From the NCBI RefSeq assembly GCF_028737215.1, contig NZ_JAQZAM010000011.1, positions 62,001 to 126,000 of the forward strand: DNA of 64,000 nt, read 5' to 3'. The notes below the pieces were generated by a model. The model had not been told where the DNA came from. It searched no databases and saw nothing but the letters and a program-made list of their open reading frames with translations. Each line of letters begins with the position of its first letter. The first letter of the stretch is position 1. This document shows positions 12,109 through 21,569 of the stretch, one piece after another. The translations under genes were made by a program, and so were the position numbers. The stretch is from Actinomycetospora chibensis. GTDB taxonomy: Bacteria > Actinomycetota > Actinomycetes > Mycobacteriales > Pseudonocardiaceae.

Positions 12109-13521
12109 TCATCGGCGGGTGTCGGCGCTGCGGGGCCCGGTGAGCGCCGCGACCGGAGTGCACCAGGAGCAGCCCGTGAACCCGAGCTCCACCGCCTCGG
12201 AGGCGGGCAGCGGGATGACCTCGCGGCCGTACAGGTAGCTGCAGCGACCCAGGTGGAAGAGGGGTTCCTCGTCGATGACGAGGACCTCGTCGTCGTGGTC
12301 GGCCATCGCCTGGCGGGCGCCGTCGTCGACGGCCTCCTCCTCCGGCTGGGACGCCGGCGGCGGGGGCGGCGGGGCGCTCGGTGCCCCACCGGGCGGAGGA
12401 CCACCAGCCGGCGGACCAGCGGGCGGCGGACCACCGGGCGGACGCCCGGCGCCCTGCGCAGACTGGCCCTGCGCAGACTGGCCCGGGGGCGGTCCCTGCG
12501 GCGGCTGCCCGGGCGGCGGGCCGCCGTTGGCGGCGCCCCCGTCGGACCGGCCCGCCGGCGCAGCGCCGTCGGCCGAGACGTGCCGCATGCGGGCGAGGTC
12601 GTTCATGTCGAGGCGGGTGGTGGCCGCCTCGTCGCCGCCGGGCTGCCCGGGAGCACCGCGGGACGGCATGCCGCCCGGGGTGCTCGGAGCACCCGTCGGC
12701 GCCGCTCCGCCGCCCAGGCGCGCCTCGGCAGGGGTGCCTGGCATGGGGAGCGTCCCGAGCAGCAACGACCCCTGAGGGGCACCGGCGACACGGGACGGCT
12801 CGGAGCCGGGGCGGGCGTTGGTGGTGATCCAGCGCGAGGTCCGGTCCGCGCCCGGAGAAGCGTCCCCACCGCGCGTGGAGGCCGCACCGGCCGCGACCGC
12901 GCCACCCGCGGGACCGGCGGCGCCCGCCACCCCGGCGATACGCCCGGCTGTCCCGTCGCGCTCGGCCCGCTCACCGGGCCGGCCCTGCGGGGCGGCACCG
13001 CTCTGTGGAGGTCCGCCCGGGCCGCCCTGGCCGTTCGGACCCTGCGGACCCGAAGCCGGACCCTGACCCTGCGGACCCGGACCCTGCTGGCTCTGTCCCT
13101 GCGGCCCTGTCCCGACGGCCACCGTGCCCGCGTCCTGCTGCGGACCGCGCCCGCCGGCCTGGACCGGGGGCACCGGCGAGCCCGGGGTCGAGGCCGGACC
13201 GGCCGAGGTCGGGGCCGCCGTCTCCGGGGAGCCCTGTCCCGGGCCCGAGGAGTGGACTCCCGGGGCGAACCCGGAGGACGGCGAACTCGGCGAGGACGGT
13301 CCTGACGACCCCGACGACGCCGTGGACGAGACAGGGTCGTCGGACGGGCGTCGACCCTCCCGCTCCCGCTTGCGCCGGCGGATGACGTCGGCGATCAGCA
13401 GGGCGGCGGCCAGGACGCTGGCCACCACGGATCCCCAGGCCCACGTCGCCACCGAGGTGACGACGGCGACCACCAGGAGCCCGAAGGCGACCAGGACGCA
13501 GAGAAGGACGAGGAGCAGCAA
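12109..13521 (-). CDS. Membrane-anchored Pro/Gly-rich protein with C-terminal Cys/His motif
   Basis: The product has about 470 residues in three parts. Two hydrophobic helices lie at the N-terminus (residues ~1-45), then a basic stop-transfer segment, then a very long low-complexity Ser/Pro/Gly/Gln linker (residues ~60-390). A compact C-terminal domain of about 60 residues carries HLGRCSYLYGR and GFTGCSWCTP. His plus three Cys in that spacing resembles the Ada-type zinc-binding motif seen in many small actinobacterial proteins; zinc binding is inference. Initiation is at TTG 13521, supported by AGGAG 8 bases upstream. It lies directly after wag31, with a hairpin between them. Databases often mislabel such proteins as IF-2 because of the linker; there is no IF-2 GTPase domain here. 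Confidence 0.75.
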   Translation of the reverse strand: MLLLVLLCVLVAFGLLVVAVVTSVATWAWGSVVASVLAAALLIADVIRRRKREREGRRPSDDPVSSTASSGSSGPSSPSSPSSGFAPGVHSSGPGQGSPETAAPTSAGPASTPGSPVPPVQAGGRGPQQDAGTVAVGTGPQGQSQQGPGPQGQGPASGPQGPNGQGGPGGPPQSGAAPQGRPGERAERDGTAGRIAGVAGAAGPAGGAVAAGAASTRGGDASPGADRTSRWITTNARPGSEPSRVAGAPQGSLLLGTLPMPGTPAEARLGGGAAPTGAPSTPGGMPSRGAPGQPGGDEAATTRLDMNDLARMRHVSADGAAPAGRSDGGAANGGPPPGQPPQGPPPGQSAQGQSAQGAGRPPGGPPPAGPPAGGPPPGGAPSAPPPPPPASQPEEEAVDDGARQAMADHDDEVLVIDEEPLFHLGRCSYLYGREVIPLPASEAVELGFTGCSWCTPVAALTGPRSADTRR

Positions 13522-13560
13522 CGGTCGGACTCCTACCTCGGGGCGGCTCGGGGCCTCTCA

Positions 13561-13588
13561 CCCGCGCCACCTCCGAGGGTGGCGCGGG
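13561..13588 (-). terminator. Hairpin downstream of wag31
   Basis: An 11-bp perfect inverted repeat (CCCGCGCCACC with its complement, 6-nt loop) begins 12 bases after the wag31 stop. No T-run follows, as is usual for high-G+C actinobacteria. It probably ends the dcw transcript. Confidence 0.65.
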
Positions 13589-13599
13589 CCGCAGCGTCC

Positions 13600-14550
13600 C
13601 TAGCTGCCGGCTTCGGCCCGCGAGCCGTAGCCGCTGGTCGCGTACCCGCCGCTGCCGTTGCGGCCGTTGTCCGGCGCGGCGGAACCGCGGCCGTCCAGGT
13701 CGCGCAGCTGCGACTCGAGGTAGGTCTTGAGACGGGTGCGGTACTCGCGCTCGAAGGTCCGGAGCTCGTCGATCTTCTTCTCGAGCCCGCCCTTCTGCTG
13801 CTCGATGAGGCTGATCGTCTCGTTGTGCTTGCGCTGCGCGTCGCGCTCGAGGGTCGAGGCCTTGTCACGGGCCTGGCGCTCGAGGGTCTCCGCGCGGGTG
13901 CGCGCGTCGTTGAGCATCGTCTCGGCGCGCGTGCGGGCCTCGTTGACCATGCTGTCGGACTTGGTGCGCGCCTCGGAGAGCAGCTGCTCCGACTTGGTGC
14001 GCGCGTCGGTGAGCATGCCGTCGGCCTCGGACTTGGCCTCGGCGGTGAGCCGGTCGGCCATCTCCTGGGCGAGACCGAGCACCTTCGCGGCCTGCACGTG
14101 GTGGTCGCCACCGTTGGCGGCGGCACCCTGGCCACCCTGCTCGGACATGCCGAAGGGCGGGGGCACGACGCCCTGCTGCGTCTGCTGCGTCTGCGGCATC
14201 GGCTGCTGCTGGGGCTGCTGCGGCGGCATCGGCTGCTGCACGGTGCGCGGCGCGTCCTCCACGGGCCGGCTCGGCGGCGGCGCCGAGACCTGCGTGGCCG
14301 GACCCGAGCTCTGGCTCGGCGCGGCGGCGGCCTTGCTGCGGGCGTCGTCGAGATCGGCGTGGGCCGTCGAGAGCTGCTGCTCGAGCTGCTCCACCTGCTC
14401 GCGCAGGTCGTTGTTCTCTTCCAGCAGCCGGCCGAGCTCGGCCTCGACGAGGTCGAGGAACGCGTCGACCTCGTCCTCGTTGTAGCCACGTTTCCCGATC
14501 GGTGGCTTGCTGAACGCGACGTTGTGAACGTCGGCGGGGGTCAGCGGCAT
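13600..14550 (-). CDS. wag31: DivIVA-family polar growth protein Wag31
   Basis: Wag31/DivIVA forms coiled-coil assemblies at the poles and directs polar cell-wall growth in actinobacteria. The 316-residue protein opens with the conserved membrane-binding module ([17 protein letters not shown], then [12 protein letters not shown]). The first coiled coil covers residues ~30-70. A Gln/Pro-rich linker is seen at ~95-130. A long C-terminal coiled coil at ~150-280 contains 11-residue repeats of the [22 protein letters not shown] type. The Thr near position 72 that PknA phosphorylates in mycobacteria is not clearly aligned. It is last in the dcw cluster and is 499 bp from sepF, with no yggT between. 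Its own promoter in that gap is likely. Confidence 0.95.
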   Translation of the reverse strand: MPLTPADVHNVAFSKPPIGKRGYNEDEVDAFLDLVEAELGRLLEENNDLREQVEQLEQQLSTAHADLDDARSKAAAAPSQSSGPATQVSAPPPSRPVEDAPRTVQQPMPPQQPQQQPMPQTQQTQQGVVPPPFGMSEQGGQGAAANGGDHHVQAAKVLGLAQEMADRLTAEAKSEADGMLTDARTKSEQLLSEARTKSDSMVNEARTRAETMLNDARTRAETLERQARDKASTLERDAQRKHNETISLIEQQKGGLEKKIDELRTFEREYRTRLKTYLESQLRDLDGRGSAAPDNGRNGSGGYATSGYGSRAEAGS

Positions 14551-15049
14551 CGGATCTCCTCAAGCACTCCTCGGCTGCGGAACCCCAGGTACCTCGGGCT
14601 CTTCGAGCTCCGCCACTCGCAGAGTATGGCCGCTGCGAGCGACAGAACCATAATGGACGGGTCCAGTGACGCGCTGCCCTCGACGCCCGAATGGTGACGC
14701 AGCGCCACCTGCGGGCCCCCGGAAACCCACAGACCTACCGATTCTCGGGTCGCGGGGCGATCCGCCGGTCGGGTCGTGACGTTCCGTGTCCCTCTACGTG
14801 CGGTGACAGGAGCGGATCCTGGGACCGCCGGGGCCGGAGGGCAGCCGCGAGCCCTCGGGAGCGCGCTCGGCGCACAGGAACGCCCATCCGGCGCGCCGGA
14901 CCTCGCGTCGCCCGTTCGGCCGCGTGCCGCAGCCAGGCGAGGGCTGTACGAGGGCTGTAGGGCGCCGCACACCCCGTCCATCCCTCCGGCGGGCGCGGGT
15001 GTGACACCCGACGCCGCGGGCGATCTTCTCAGGTCCTCTCAGGCAGTTC
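14551..15049. other. 499-bp gap between sepF and wag31; no yggT found
   Basis: In most actinobacteria a small hydrophobic YggT protein is encoded here. The frames that stay open are Arg/Pro/Ser-rich with no paired hydrophobic helices, so I call no gene. On the minus strand a TATGGT at 14652-14647 could be the -10 of a wag31 promoter, but no good -35 is visible. Confidence 0.6.
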
Positions 15050-15910
15050 TCAGGAGGTCGACGCGTAGTTCTTCTCGGCCAGCTTCCGACGGTCCGAGGC
15101 GGACACCTCGACGTTCGGCGGTGAGAGGAGGAACACGCGGTTGGTGACCTTCTCGATGGAGCCGCGCAGGGCGAAGGCGAGGCCGGCGGCGAAGTCGACG
15201 AGGCGCTTGGCGCCCGCGTCGTCCATCTCCGTGAGATTCATGATCACCGGAATGCCGTCGCGGTAGCGCTCGCCGATGAGTCGGGCCTCGTTGTAGCTCT
15301 TGGGCTGCAGCGAGGTGATCTCGGCGGGCCCGCTCGCCGGGTCGGGGTCGGGGGCGACCGACGGCACCGCCGTCGGGCCCTTCACGGCCGGGGTCGCGGC
15401 GGTGTCGGACGCCGAGGACGACGCCGGGCCGGACGAGCCGCCGGCGGACGCCGACGACAACGACGGCGGGGTGCGGTGGGTGGTGGGGCGCACCGAGGTG
15501 TGGCTCGGCCCGGTGTTGTGGGCCCAGCTGCGCCCGCGACCGGCCCGCGACACCGTCTCGGTGGCGGGTTCCTCCTCGCGGCGGATCTCCGTGACCTCCG
15601 GGTCGCGCGGACGCGGCGTCCGGCGCTCCTCGTACCGGTCGTAGCGGTCGTAGCGCTCCTGCTCGTCGCGGTCCTCGCGCCGGCCGCGGCCGTAGCGGTC
15701 GTATCCGCCGTCGCGGTCGTCGAACCGGTCGTCGAAGCGGTCCGCGGCGTAACGGTGGCGGTCGACCGGGTGCCGGTCGCCGGTGTGCCGGTCGACGGGG
15801 CGACGGTCACGCTCGGAGTCGTACCGGTCGTCGTCGTATCCGTCGTACGAGTCCAGCTCGTCGGCCGGGACCATGCCGAAGTAAGCCTTCACTCGGTGCA
15901 GAGTGGTCAT
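15050..15910 (-). CDS. sepF: Cell division protein SepF
   Basis: SepF tethers FtsZ filaments to the membrane and is the main Z-ring anchor in organisms without FtsA, as here. The 286-residue protein starts [15 protein letters not shown], the amphipathic membrane-binding helix. It ends in the SepF core (residues ~200-280: [20 protein letters not shown], then [12 protein letters not shown]). The linker, about 170 residues, is unusually long and first Asp/Arg/Tyr-rich (repeats like YDRYDRY and VDRH), then Ser/Thr/Pro-rich. ATG 15910 is chosen on the helix; a GTG at 15979 adds an unconserved 23 residues. It lies between yggS and the yggT-less gap. Confidence 0.93.
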   Translation of the reverse strand: MTTLHRVKAYFGMVPADELDSYDGYDDDRYDSERDRRPVDRHTGDRHPVDRHRYAADRFDDRFDDRDGGYDRYGRGRREDRDEQERYDRYDRYEERRTPRPRDPEVTEIRREEEPATETVSRAGRGRSWAHNTGPSHTSVRPTTHRTPPSLSSASAGGSSGPASSSASDTAATPAVKGPTAVPSVAPDPDPASGPAEITSLQPKSYNEARLIGERYRDGIPVIMNLTEMDDAGAKRLVDFAAGLAFALRGSIEKVTNRVFLLSPPNVEVSASDRRKLAEKNYASTS

Positions 15911-15996
15911 GGCGGTCTCCCCTGTCCGACGGGGACCCCGCGCCCCGTGCAGCGCATGAGTCACATCCGTGTCGTTCACTCACAGGGGACGCTAGC

Positions 15997-16761
15997 TCAC
16001 CGCCGCCCGAGCAAGGCCGTTCCGACACGCACGACCGTCGACCCGTACTCGACGGCTGCCTCCAGATCCCCGGACATCCCGGCCGACAGCGTCACCGCAC
16101 CCGCGTGCGTCGCGCGTACCCCCTGCGCGACCTCCCACACCGTGGCGAAGGCCTCGCGCGGCTCGACGCCCTGCGGCGCCACCGCCATCACCCCGCCCAG
16201 CCGCAGGTGCGCGCAGGCGGCGACGCGGTCGGCCAGGCCTGGGACCTCGTCGACCGGCGTCCCGCCGCGGTCGGGATCGCCGTCCACGCTCACCTGCACG
16301 AGGACCTCGAGCAGCGTGGTCCGCTCCCCCGCCTCGAACGCGGCCGCGGCGGCGCGCTCGAGGGCGTCGACGAGGCGGGCGGAGTCGACCGAGTCCACCG
16401 CGTGCGCCCACCGCGCCAGCGACCGCGCCTTGTTCCGCTGCAGGCGGCCCACGACGTGCCAGTGCGCCGCGACGTCCGGGCGCAGGGCGGCGAGCTCGGC
16501 GGCCTTCGCCGCGCCCTCCTGCTCCTTGTTCTCCCCGAAGGCCGTCAGCCCGAGGTCGGTGAGCAGCGCGACGTCCGAGGCGGGCCAGGTCTTGGTGACG
16601 GCGAGCAGCCCGACCTCGGCGGGGTCCCGCCCCGCGGACCGGGCGGCCGCCGCCACGCGCTCGCGCACGGCGGCCAGCGACCCGGCCAGCTCCGCCCGTC
16701 GCTCGCCGTCGTCCCGCGCCCCCGCCACGGCCTCGGTCACGGCCGCGGGTACTCCCACCAC
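15997..16761 (-). CDS. yggS: PLP homeostasis protein, YggS/PROSC family
   Basis: YggS-family proteins bind pyridoxal phosphate without known catalysis and maintain B6 and amino-acid homeostasis. The 254-residue protein has the fold-type III barrel signature with the PLP-binding Lys in LAVTKTWP, then FGENKEQE, HVVGRLQRNK and the phosphate-binding end SAGMSGDLEAAVEYGSTVVR. The GTG start at 16761 lies inside the end of pgeF (25-bp overlap), so translation is probably coupled. A second GTG directly follows. It sits in the standard ftsZ-pgeF-yggS-sepF order. Confidence 0.93.
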   Translation of the reverse strand: MVGVPAAVTEAVAGARDDGERRAELAGSLAAVRERVAAAARSAGRDPAEVGLLAVTKTWPASDVALLTDLGLTAFGENKEQEGAAKAAELAALRPDVAAHWHVVGRLQRNKARSLARWAHAVDSVDSARLVDALERAAAAAFEAGERTTLLEVLVQVSVDGDPDRGGTPVDEVPGLADRVAACAHLRLGGVMAVAPQGVEPREAFATVWEVAQGVRATHAGAVTLSAGMSGDLEAAVEYGSTVVRVGTALLGRR

Positions 16762-17528
16762 GTCACCGCAGCGAGGCGACCCGTGGGCCCACCGGTGTGC
16801 ACAGCGCGGCGGTGGCTGAACAGCTGGTCGTCCTCGAACGTGCAGCGCGTGTCGGTGTCGACGCGGGTGACGCCCAGGTCGGCCAGCGAGCGGCGCAGCC
16901 CGGCGCGCAGGTCGAGGCCCGGGGTGCCGATCCGCGTGGTGGCGGCGCTGCCGGGCAGGGCGGCCTCGACCTCGTCGCGCATCTCCGCCGGGACCTCGTA
17001 GCAGAGGCCGCAGACCGCGGGGCCGAGGAGGACCTCGACGTGCTCGGTCTCGGCGCCGAGCTCGGTCATCGCCTCGAGCGTGCGCGCGAGGATCCCGTCG
17101 GCCGCCCCGCGCCGCCCGGCGTGGGCGGCGCCGACGACGCCGGCCGTGGGGTCGGCGAACAGCACGGGCACGCAGTCGGCCACGACGACGGCCAGCGCGA
17201 GGCGCGGGCGGTCGGTCACGAGCGCGTCCGCCGTCGGGGTGGGCCCGTCGGCCGAGGAGACCGTCGCGACGTCGGTGCCGTGCACCTGGTTCATCCAGGC
17301 CACGCGCTCGGGACCCAGGCCGATGCCCTGACCGAGACGGCGACGGTTGGCGGCGACGGCCGCGGGGTCGTCACCGACGTGGTCGCCGAGGTTGAACGAG
17401 TCGTACGGCGCCACCGACCGGCCGCCGGCGCGGGTGGTGACCACACGGCGGATGCGGACGGGCGCAGCTCCCCCGTCCCCGGGATCCCGGGGACGCGCGG
17501 GACTGCTGCTTCCGGAGCGGACCGCCAC
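16737..17528 (-). CDS. pgeF: Peptidoglycan editing factor / purine nucleoside phosphorylase YfiH
   Basis: Members of the multicopper polyphenol oxidase-like (DUF152/YfiH) family act on nucleosides in vitro, and in E. coli remove mis-incorporated L-Ser from peptidoglycan precursors; which applies here is not known. The 263-residue protein carries DSFNLGDHVGDD, MNQVHGTDV, the metal site VVVADCVPVLFAD with AAHAGRRG, and LGPAVCGLCYEVP. The His and Cys ligands of the family are present. It begins 4 bp after the ftsZ stop and overlaps yggS. Location directly behind ftsZ is conserved in actinobacteria. Confidence 0.9.
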   Translation of the reverse strand: MAVRSGSSSPARPRDPGDGGAAPVRIRRVVTTRAGGRSVAPYDSFNLGDHVGDDPAAVAANRRRLGQGIGLGPERVAWMNQVHGTDVATVSSADGPTPTADALVTDRPRLALAVVVADCVPVLFADPTAGVVGAAHAGRRGAADGILARTLEAMTELGAETEHVEVLLGPAVCGLCYEVPAEMRDEVEAALPGSAATTRIGTPGLDLRAGLRRSLADLGVTRVDTDTRCTFEDDQLFSHRRAVHTGGPTGRLAAVTWWEYPRP

Positions 17529-17532
17529 TCCC

Positions 17533-18894
17533 TCAGCGTCTCATGAAGGAGGGAACGTCCACGTCGTCCTCGTCCGCGGTGCGGGCGGACGGCGCCTCGC
17601 GCGGCGGGGTGGTCGAGGAGCCCTCGGTGGAGGTGGCGGTGGAGGCGGCGGTGGACGCCGCGGGAGCGGTGGCCGTGCCCGCCGGCGAGCCGTTGCTCGA
17701 GGAGGCGGTCGCCGGCGCCGGGGTCTCCGCAGGACGCTCCACCGACGCGCGGTCGACGGCCGGCGTCGAGCCGGGCACCGTCGGGGCCGCTGAGACCGCG
17801 GCCGACGGTCCGCCGACGTGGGAGACGTGGGAGGCGTGGGTGCCGGCCGGCGGCCGCTGCACCTGCCCGGCCTGGGCGCTCGCGGTGGACGTCGACGAGC
17901 CCTGTGTCGACCCGAGGGCCTGGGGCTCGAGCTTCTTGTGCGTGGGGGACCCGGAGTCGAAGCCCGCGGCGATGACGGTCACGCGGACCTCGTCGCCCAG
18001 CGAGTCGTCGATGACCGTCCCGAAGATGATGTTCGCCTCGGGGTGCGCGGCCTCCTGGACCAGCGACGCCGACTCGTTGATCTCGAACAGGCCGAGGTCC
18101 GAGCCGCCGGCGATCGAGAGCAGCACGCCGTACGCGCCGTCCATCGACGCCTCGAGCAGGGGCGAGTTGATCGCCTTGCCGGCCGCCTCGACCGCGCGGT
18201 TCTCCCCGCGTGCCGCGCCGATGCCCATCAGCGCGCTGCCCGCCCCGCTCATGACGCTCTTGACGTCGGCGAAGTCGAGGTTGATCAGACCCGGCGTGGT
18301 GATCAGGTCGGTGATGCCCTGGACACCGGAGAGGAGCACCTCGTCCGCGCTGCGGAAGGCGTCCATCAGCGAGAGGCCCACGTCGCCCAGCTGCAGGAGG
18401 CGGTCGTTGGGGATGACGATCAGCGTGTCGCACTCGTTGCGGAGCTCGGTGATGCCGTTCTCGGCCTGGGTGGCGCGGCGCTTGCCCTCGAAGTTGAAGG
18501 GCCGCGTGACGACGCCGATCGTCAGGGCGCCGAGCTTGCGGGCGATGCTCGCGACGACGGGCGCGCCGCCGGTGCCGGTGCCGCCGCCCTCGCCCGCGGT
18601 CACGAAGACCATGTCGGCCCCCTTGAGGACCTCCTCGATCTCCTCGCGGTGGTCCTCGGCGGCGCGCCGGCCCACGTCCGGGGCCGCGCCGGCACCGAGA
18701 CCGCGGGTGAGCTCGCGGCCGACGTCGAGCTTGACGTCCGCATCCGACATGAGCAGCGCCTGCGCGTCGGTGTTCACCGCGATGAACTCGACGCCCTTGA
18801 GGCCGACCTCGATCATGCGGTTGACGGCGTTGACGCCGCCACCACCGATGCCGACCACCTTGATCACGGCCAGGTAGTTGTGCGGGGGCGTCAT
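17533..18894 (-). CDS. ftsZ: Cell division GTPase FtsZ
   Basis: FtsZ is the tubulin-like GTPase that forms the Z ring. The 453-residue protein has the N-terminal motif [17 protein letters not shown], the tubulin signature [20 protein letters not shown]-like [11 protein letters not shown], and the T7-loop region. The core ends near residue 320. A long Ala/Ser/Thr/Pro linker of about 110 residues follows, ending in the C-terminal partner-binding peptide [11 protein letters not shown], which SepF recognises. ATG 18894 is preceded by AAAGG. A 234-bp upstream gap with a conserved-looking element separates it from ftsQ, so it likely has its own promoters. Confidence 0.98.
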   Translation of the reverse strand: MTPPHNYLAVIKVVGIGGGGVNAVNRMIEVGLKGVEFIAVNTDAQALLMSDADVKLDVGRELTRGLGAGAAPDVGRRAAEDHREEIEEVLKGADMVFVTAGEGGGTGTGGAPVVASIARKLGALTIGVVTRPFNFEGKRRATQAENGITELRNECDTLIVIPNDRLLQLGDVGLSLMDAFRSADEVLLSGVQGITDLITTPGLINLDFADVKSVMSGAGSALMGIGAARGENRAVEAAGKAINSPLLEASMDGAYGVLLSIAGGSDLGLFEINESASLVQEAAHPEANIIFGTVIDDSLGDEVRVTVIAAGFDSGSPTHKKLEPQALGSTQGSSTSTASAQAGQVQRPPAGTHASHVSHVGGPSAAVSAAPTVPGSTPAVDRASVERPAETPAPATASSSNGSPAGTATAPAASTAASTATSTEGSSTTPPREAPSARTADEDDVDVPSFMRR

Positions 18895-18950
18895 GAGTTC
18901 GCCTTTCGTGCGGGGTCTGGCAACGGTGGTCGTCCGGGTCCGGCGTGTCG

Positions 18951-18984
18951 CAACCCTCGACCTCGAGTGGAGGTTTATGTTGAG
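18951..18984 (-). promoter_or_regulatory. Candidate ftsZ upstream regulatory element
   Basis: Within the ftsQ-ftsZ gap the minus strand reads CTCAACATAAACCTCC followed by a CTCGAG palindrome and GAGGTCGAGGG. An ACCTC/GAGGT inverted repeat flanks the palindrome. It is A+T-richer than its surroundings and lies 57-90 bp before the ATG. From memory, a similar block occurs before ftsZ in other actinomycetes, so I read it as a promoter/operator region. Confidence 0.5.
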
Positions 18985-19128
18985 GGGCCGCTGTCCGACG
19001 TAGGCACGGTAGGCAGGCGTGGCACGGCATTTCCACGAGGCGCGCCGGGCGTGTCCGCACCTCACGTCACCCACTCGCCGGGCGGTCGACACTCTCGAGT
19101 GCTCCTCGAGGGTTGTCAGCGAGGGTTG

Positions 19129-20034
19129 TCAGCGCACCACCGCGAGGTCGGGCGTCGAGACGTCGTACGCCACGCCCGGGCGGGTCAGCAGGGCGGCGAG
19201 GACCGCGGCCTTGCGCTCGTTGTCCGCGTCGGCGCCCCAGCGGACCGTGCGGTCGCCGGTGAGGACGAAGCCGACGTCGAAACGGCCGTTGGCGCGCACC
19301 TCGACGACGTCGGCCCGCAGCGCCGCGGGCAGGGCCACGACCACGTCGGCGGCGGACCGGGTGCCCGGCTCGTCGGGCGACGGGAGGATGCCCGGCGGCA
19401 GCGCGAGGGCCGGGATGCCCGGCGGGCGCTCGGGCATCGTGCGGTACCCGAAGCCGGTGGCGTCGACCAGCAGCACGCCGCCGGCGGGCGACGGGGCCGC
19501 GAGCACCGGCTCGCGCTCGGTCACCGAGACCACGAGGGTCCCCGGGTAATCGCGGGACACGTCGACCGACGCGACGCGGGGCAGGGTCCGCACGTTCGCC
19601 GCCACGTCGTCGCCGTCGAGCCAGAGCAGCGACCTGCCCGGCGCGACGGCCGCGGCCGCGCGCACCGCCTCGACCTGGTCGGGCGCCGCTCCGACGACCT
19701 CGACGTCGCGGACGTCGAGCAGGGGCGACCAGACGGTGAGCCACACGAGCACGGCGACCAGCACCAGCGACACGGCCAGGCCCGCCCAGAGGCTCCGGCG
19801 GCGGTGCGCCGGACGGGACACCGGGGCGCGGGCGACCCGCCGGGCGCGTCCCGGCGAGCCGGCCGCGGCGCCCGACGGGCGGGCGCCGGCGCCACCGGTC
19901 CGGCGTTGCCGCGCCCGCTCCTGGCGCTCGGCGCCGTCGGCGCGGGCCGTCCGCTCGGAGCGATCTCCCCGGCCCGCCCGACCCGACCGGCCCGCCCGGC
20001 CCGGGCGTCCGGTGGAGCGGGCCGGGCCGGTCAC
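19129..20034 (-). CDS. ftsQ: Cell division protein FtsQ/DivIB
   Basis: FtsQ is a bitopic divisome protein linking FtsL/FtsI activity to the ring. The 301-residue protein has an 80-residue Arg/Gly-rich cytoplasmic tail, one transmembrane helix ([20 protein letters not shown], residues ~81-100), a POTRA domain starting VRDVEVVGA, and the FtsQ domain ([19 protein letters not shown]). The tail is long and basic compared with enterobacterial FtsQ but ordinary for this order. GTG 20034 overlaps the murC stop (GTGA). It is followed by the ftsZ promoter gap. Confidence 0.93.
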   Translation of the reverse strand: MTGPARSTGRPGRAGRSGRAGRGDRSERTARADGAERQERARQRRTGGAGARPSGAAAGSPGRARRVARAPVSRPAHRRRSLWAGLAVSLVLVAVLVWLTVWSPLLDVRDVEVVGAAPDQVEAVRAAAAVAPGRSLLWLDGDDVAANVRTLPRVASVDVSRDYPGTLVVSVTEREPVLAAPSPAGGVLLVDATGFGYRTMPERPPGIPALALPPGILPSPDEPGTRSAADVVVALPAALRADVVEVRANGRFDVGFVLTGDRTVRWGADADNERKAAVLAALLTRPGVAYDVSTPDLAVVR

Positions 20035-21569
20035 CGTGGCTCGATCCCCGGGGGCACGCCGGCCTCGGCCCGGTCGACGCGGCGCTCCAGCTCGGAGATC
20101 ACCTCGGGGCCGAGGACGGTGATGTCGCCCGCCCCCATGGTGACGACGAGGTCGCCGGGACGGGCGAGGTCGGCCAGCAGCGCCGGGACCTGCCCCCAGG
20201 AGGGCTCGTAGTGCACGTGCTCGGGCGGCAGCGTGAGCTGGCGGGCGATGAGCTCGCCGTTAACGCCGGGCTCGGGCTGCTCGCGGGCGCCGTACACGTC
20301 GAGCACCACGACCTCGTCGGCCAGCGACAGGGCGGCGCCGAACTCGGCGGCGAAGTCGCGGGTGCGCGAGTAGAGGTGCGGCTGGAAGGCCACGATCAGC
20401 CGCCCGGTTCCGCCGAGCACCGGGCGGGCGGCGCGCAGCTGGGCCGCGACCTTGGTGGGCGCGTGGGCGTAGTCGTCGTACACCCGCACCCCGTCGGCGC
20501 TGCCGCGGAACTCGAAGCGCCGCCGCACCCCGTCGAACCCGGCGAGACCGCCGAGCAGCTCGTCGAGCGGGGCGCCGAGGTCGAGGCCCGCGAGCAGGGC
20601 GGCGCAGGCGTTGAGGGCCTGGTGCTCGCCGGGGACGGCGAGGCGCAGCTCGATCTCCTCCCCCGCCACCGCGAGCCGCAGCATCCCGAGCGCGCCCTCG
20701 GCGCGGTAGTCGAGCACGTGCGCGTCCTCGGGACCGGTGGCGGCGCGCCCGTAGCGGCGCACCCGTACGCCCGCCTCCTCCGCGCGGACGCCGAGCGCGG
20801 CGGCGCCCGGGTCGTCGGCGCAGACCACGAGGGCCCCGCCCGGCTCGATCCGTGCGGCGAAGGCGTCGAACACCGCGACGTAGGCTTCGACGGTGCCGTG
20901 GTGGTCGAGGTGGTCGGGCTCGACGTTGGTGACGATCGCGACGGCCGGCGAGTAGGCCAGGAACGAGCCGTCGCTCTCGTCGGCCTCGGCGACGAAGACG
21001 TCACCCAGGCCGTGGTGCGCGCTCGATCCCGACGACAGCAGGTCGCCGCCGATCATGAACGACGGGTCGGTGCCGCAGGCCTGCAGCGCGACGACGAGCA
21101 TCGACGTGGTCGACGTCTTGCCCGCGCTGCCCGACACGCAGGCGGCGCGGTGGTCGGCCATGAGCTCGGCGAGCACCGCGGAGCGGTGGAGCACGGGGAT
21201 GCCGCGCGCGGCGGCCTCGAGCAGCTCGGGGTTGTCCGGGTCGGCCTGGTGCACGGCCTTCGTCGTGACGAGGCAGGTGGGCCCGCCGGGAAGGAGGTCG
21301 AGGTTGTGCGCGTCGTGGCCGACCGCGACCTCGGCGCCGAGCGCCCGGAGCGCGAGCACCGCACGCGAGTCCTTGGCGTCGGACCCGGACACCATCGCCC
21401 CGCGCGCCAGCAGGATGCGCGCGATCCCGCTCATCGCCGCGCCGCCGGCCCCGATGAAGTGCACCCGCGACAGGAGCCGCGGCAGGGGCGGCACCCCGGA
21501 GTCGGTGGCGGAGTCGGTCGCGGGGTCGGCCGCGGGGTGGTGGTGCTCCACCTGGTCCGTCGGGCTCAT
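20031..21569 (-). CDS. murC: UDP-N-acetylmuramate-L-alanine ligase
   Basis: MurC adds L-Ala to UDP-MurNAc, the first amino-acid step of the peptide stem. The 512-residue protein shows the N-terminal Rossmann-like domain ([18 protein letters not shown]), then the ATP P-loop, the Mur signature [14 protein letters not shown] with [11 protein letters not shown], and the C-terminal domain with [11 protein letters not shown] and FQPHLYSRT. The P-loop reads [10 protein letters not shown] where most MurC enzymes have GTHGKTTT; the Lys and following Thr are kept. ATG 21569 overlaps the murG stop, and its own stop overlaps ftsQ, so it is coupled on both sides. Confidence 0.96.
   Translation of the reverse strand: MSPTDQVEHHHPAADPATDSATDSGVPPLPRLLSRVHFIGAGGAAMSGIARILLARGAMVSGSDAKDSRAVLALRALGAEVAVGHDAHNLDLLPGGPTCLVTTKAVHQADPDNPELLEAAARGIPVLHRSAVLAELMADHRAACVSGSAGKTSTTSMLVVALQACGTDPSFMIGGDLLSSGSSAHHGLGDVFVAEADESDGSFLAYSPAVAIVTNVEPDHLDHHGTVEAYVAVFDAFAARIEPGGALVVCADDPGAAALGVRAEEAGVRVRRYGRAATGPEDAHVLDYRAEGALGMLRLAVAGEEIELRLAVPGEHQALNACAALLAGLDLGAPLDELLGGLAGFDGVRRRFEFRGSADGVRVYDDYAHAPTKVAAQLRAARPVLGGTGRLIVAFQPHLYSRTRDFAAEFGAALSLADEVVVLDVYGAREQPEPGVNGELIARQLTLPPEHVHYEPSWGQVPALLADLARPGDLVVTMGAGDITVLGPEVISELERRVDRAEAGVPPGIEPR

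Noticed and set aside
14541-14981. A 146-codon frame in the sepF-wag31 gap as a possible yggT
   Set aside because: It lacks the paired hydrophobic helices of YggT and is Arg/Ser/Pro-rich.
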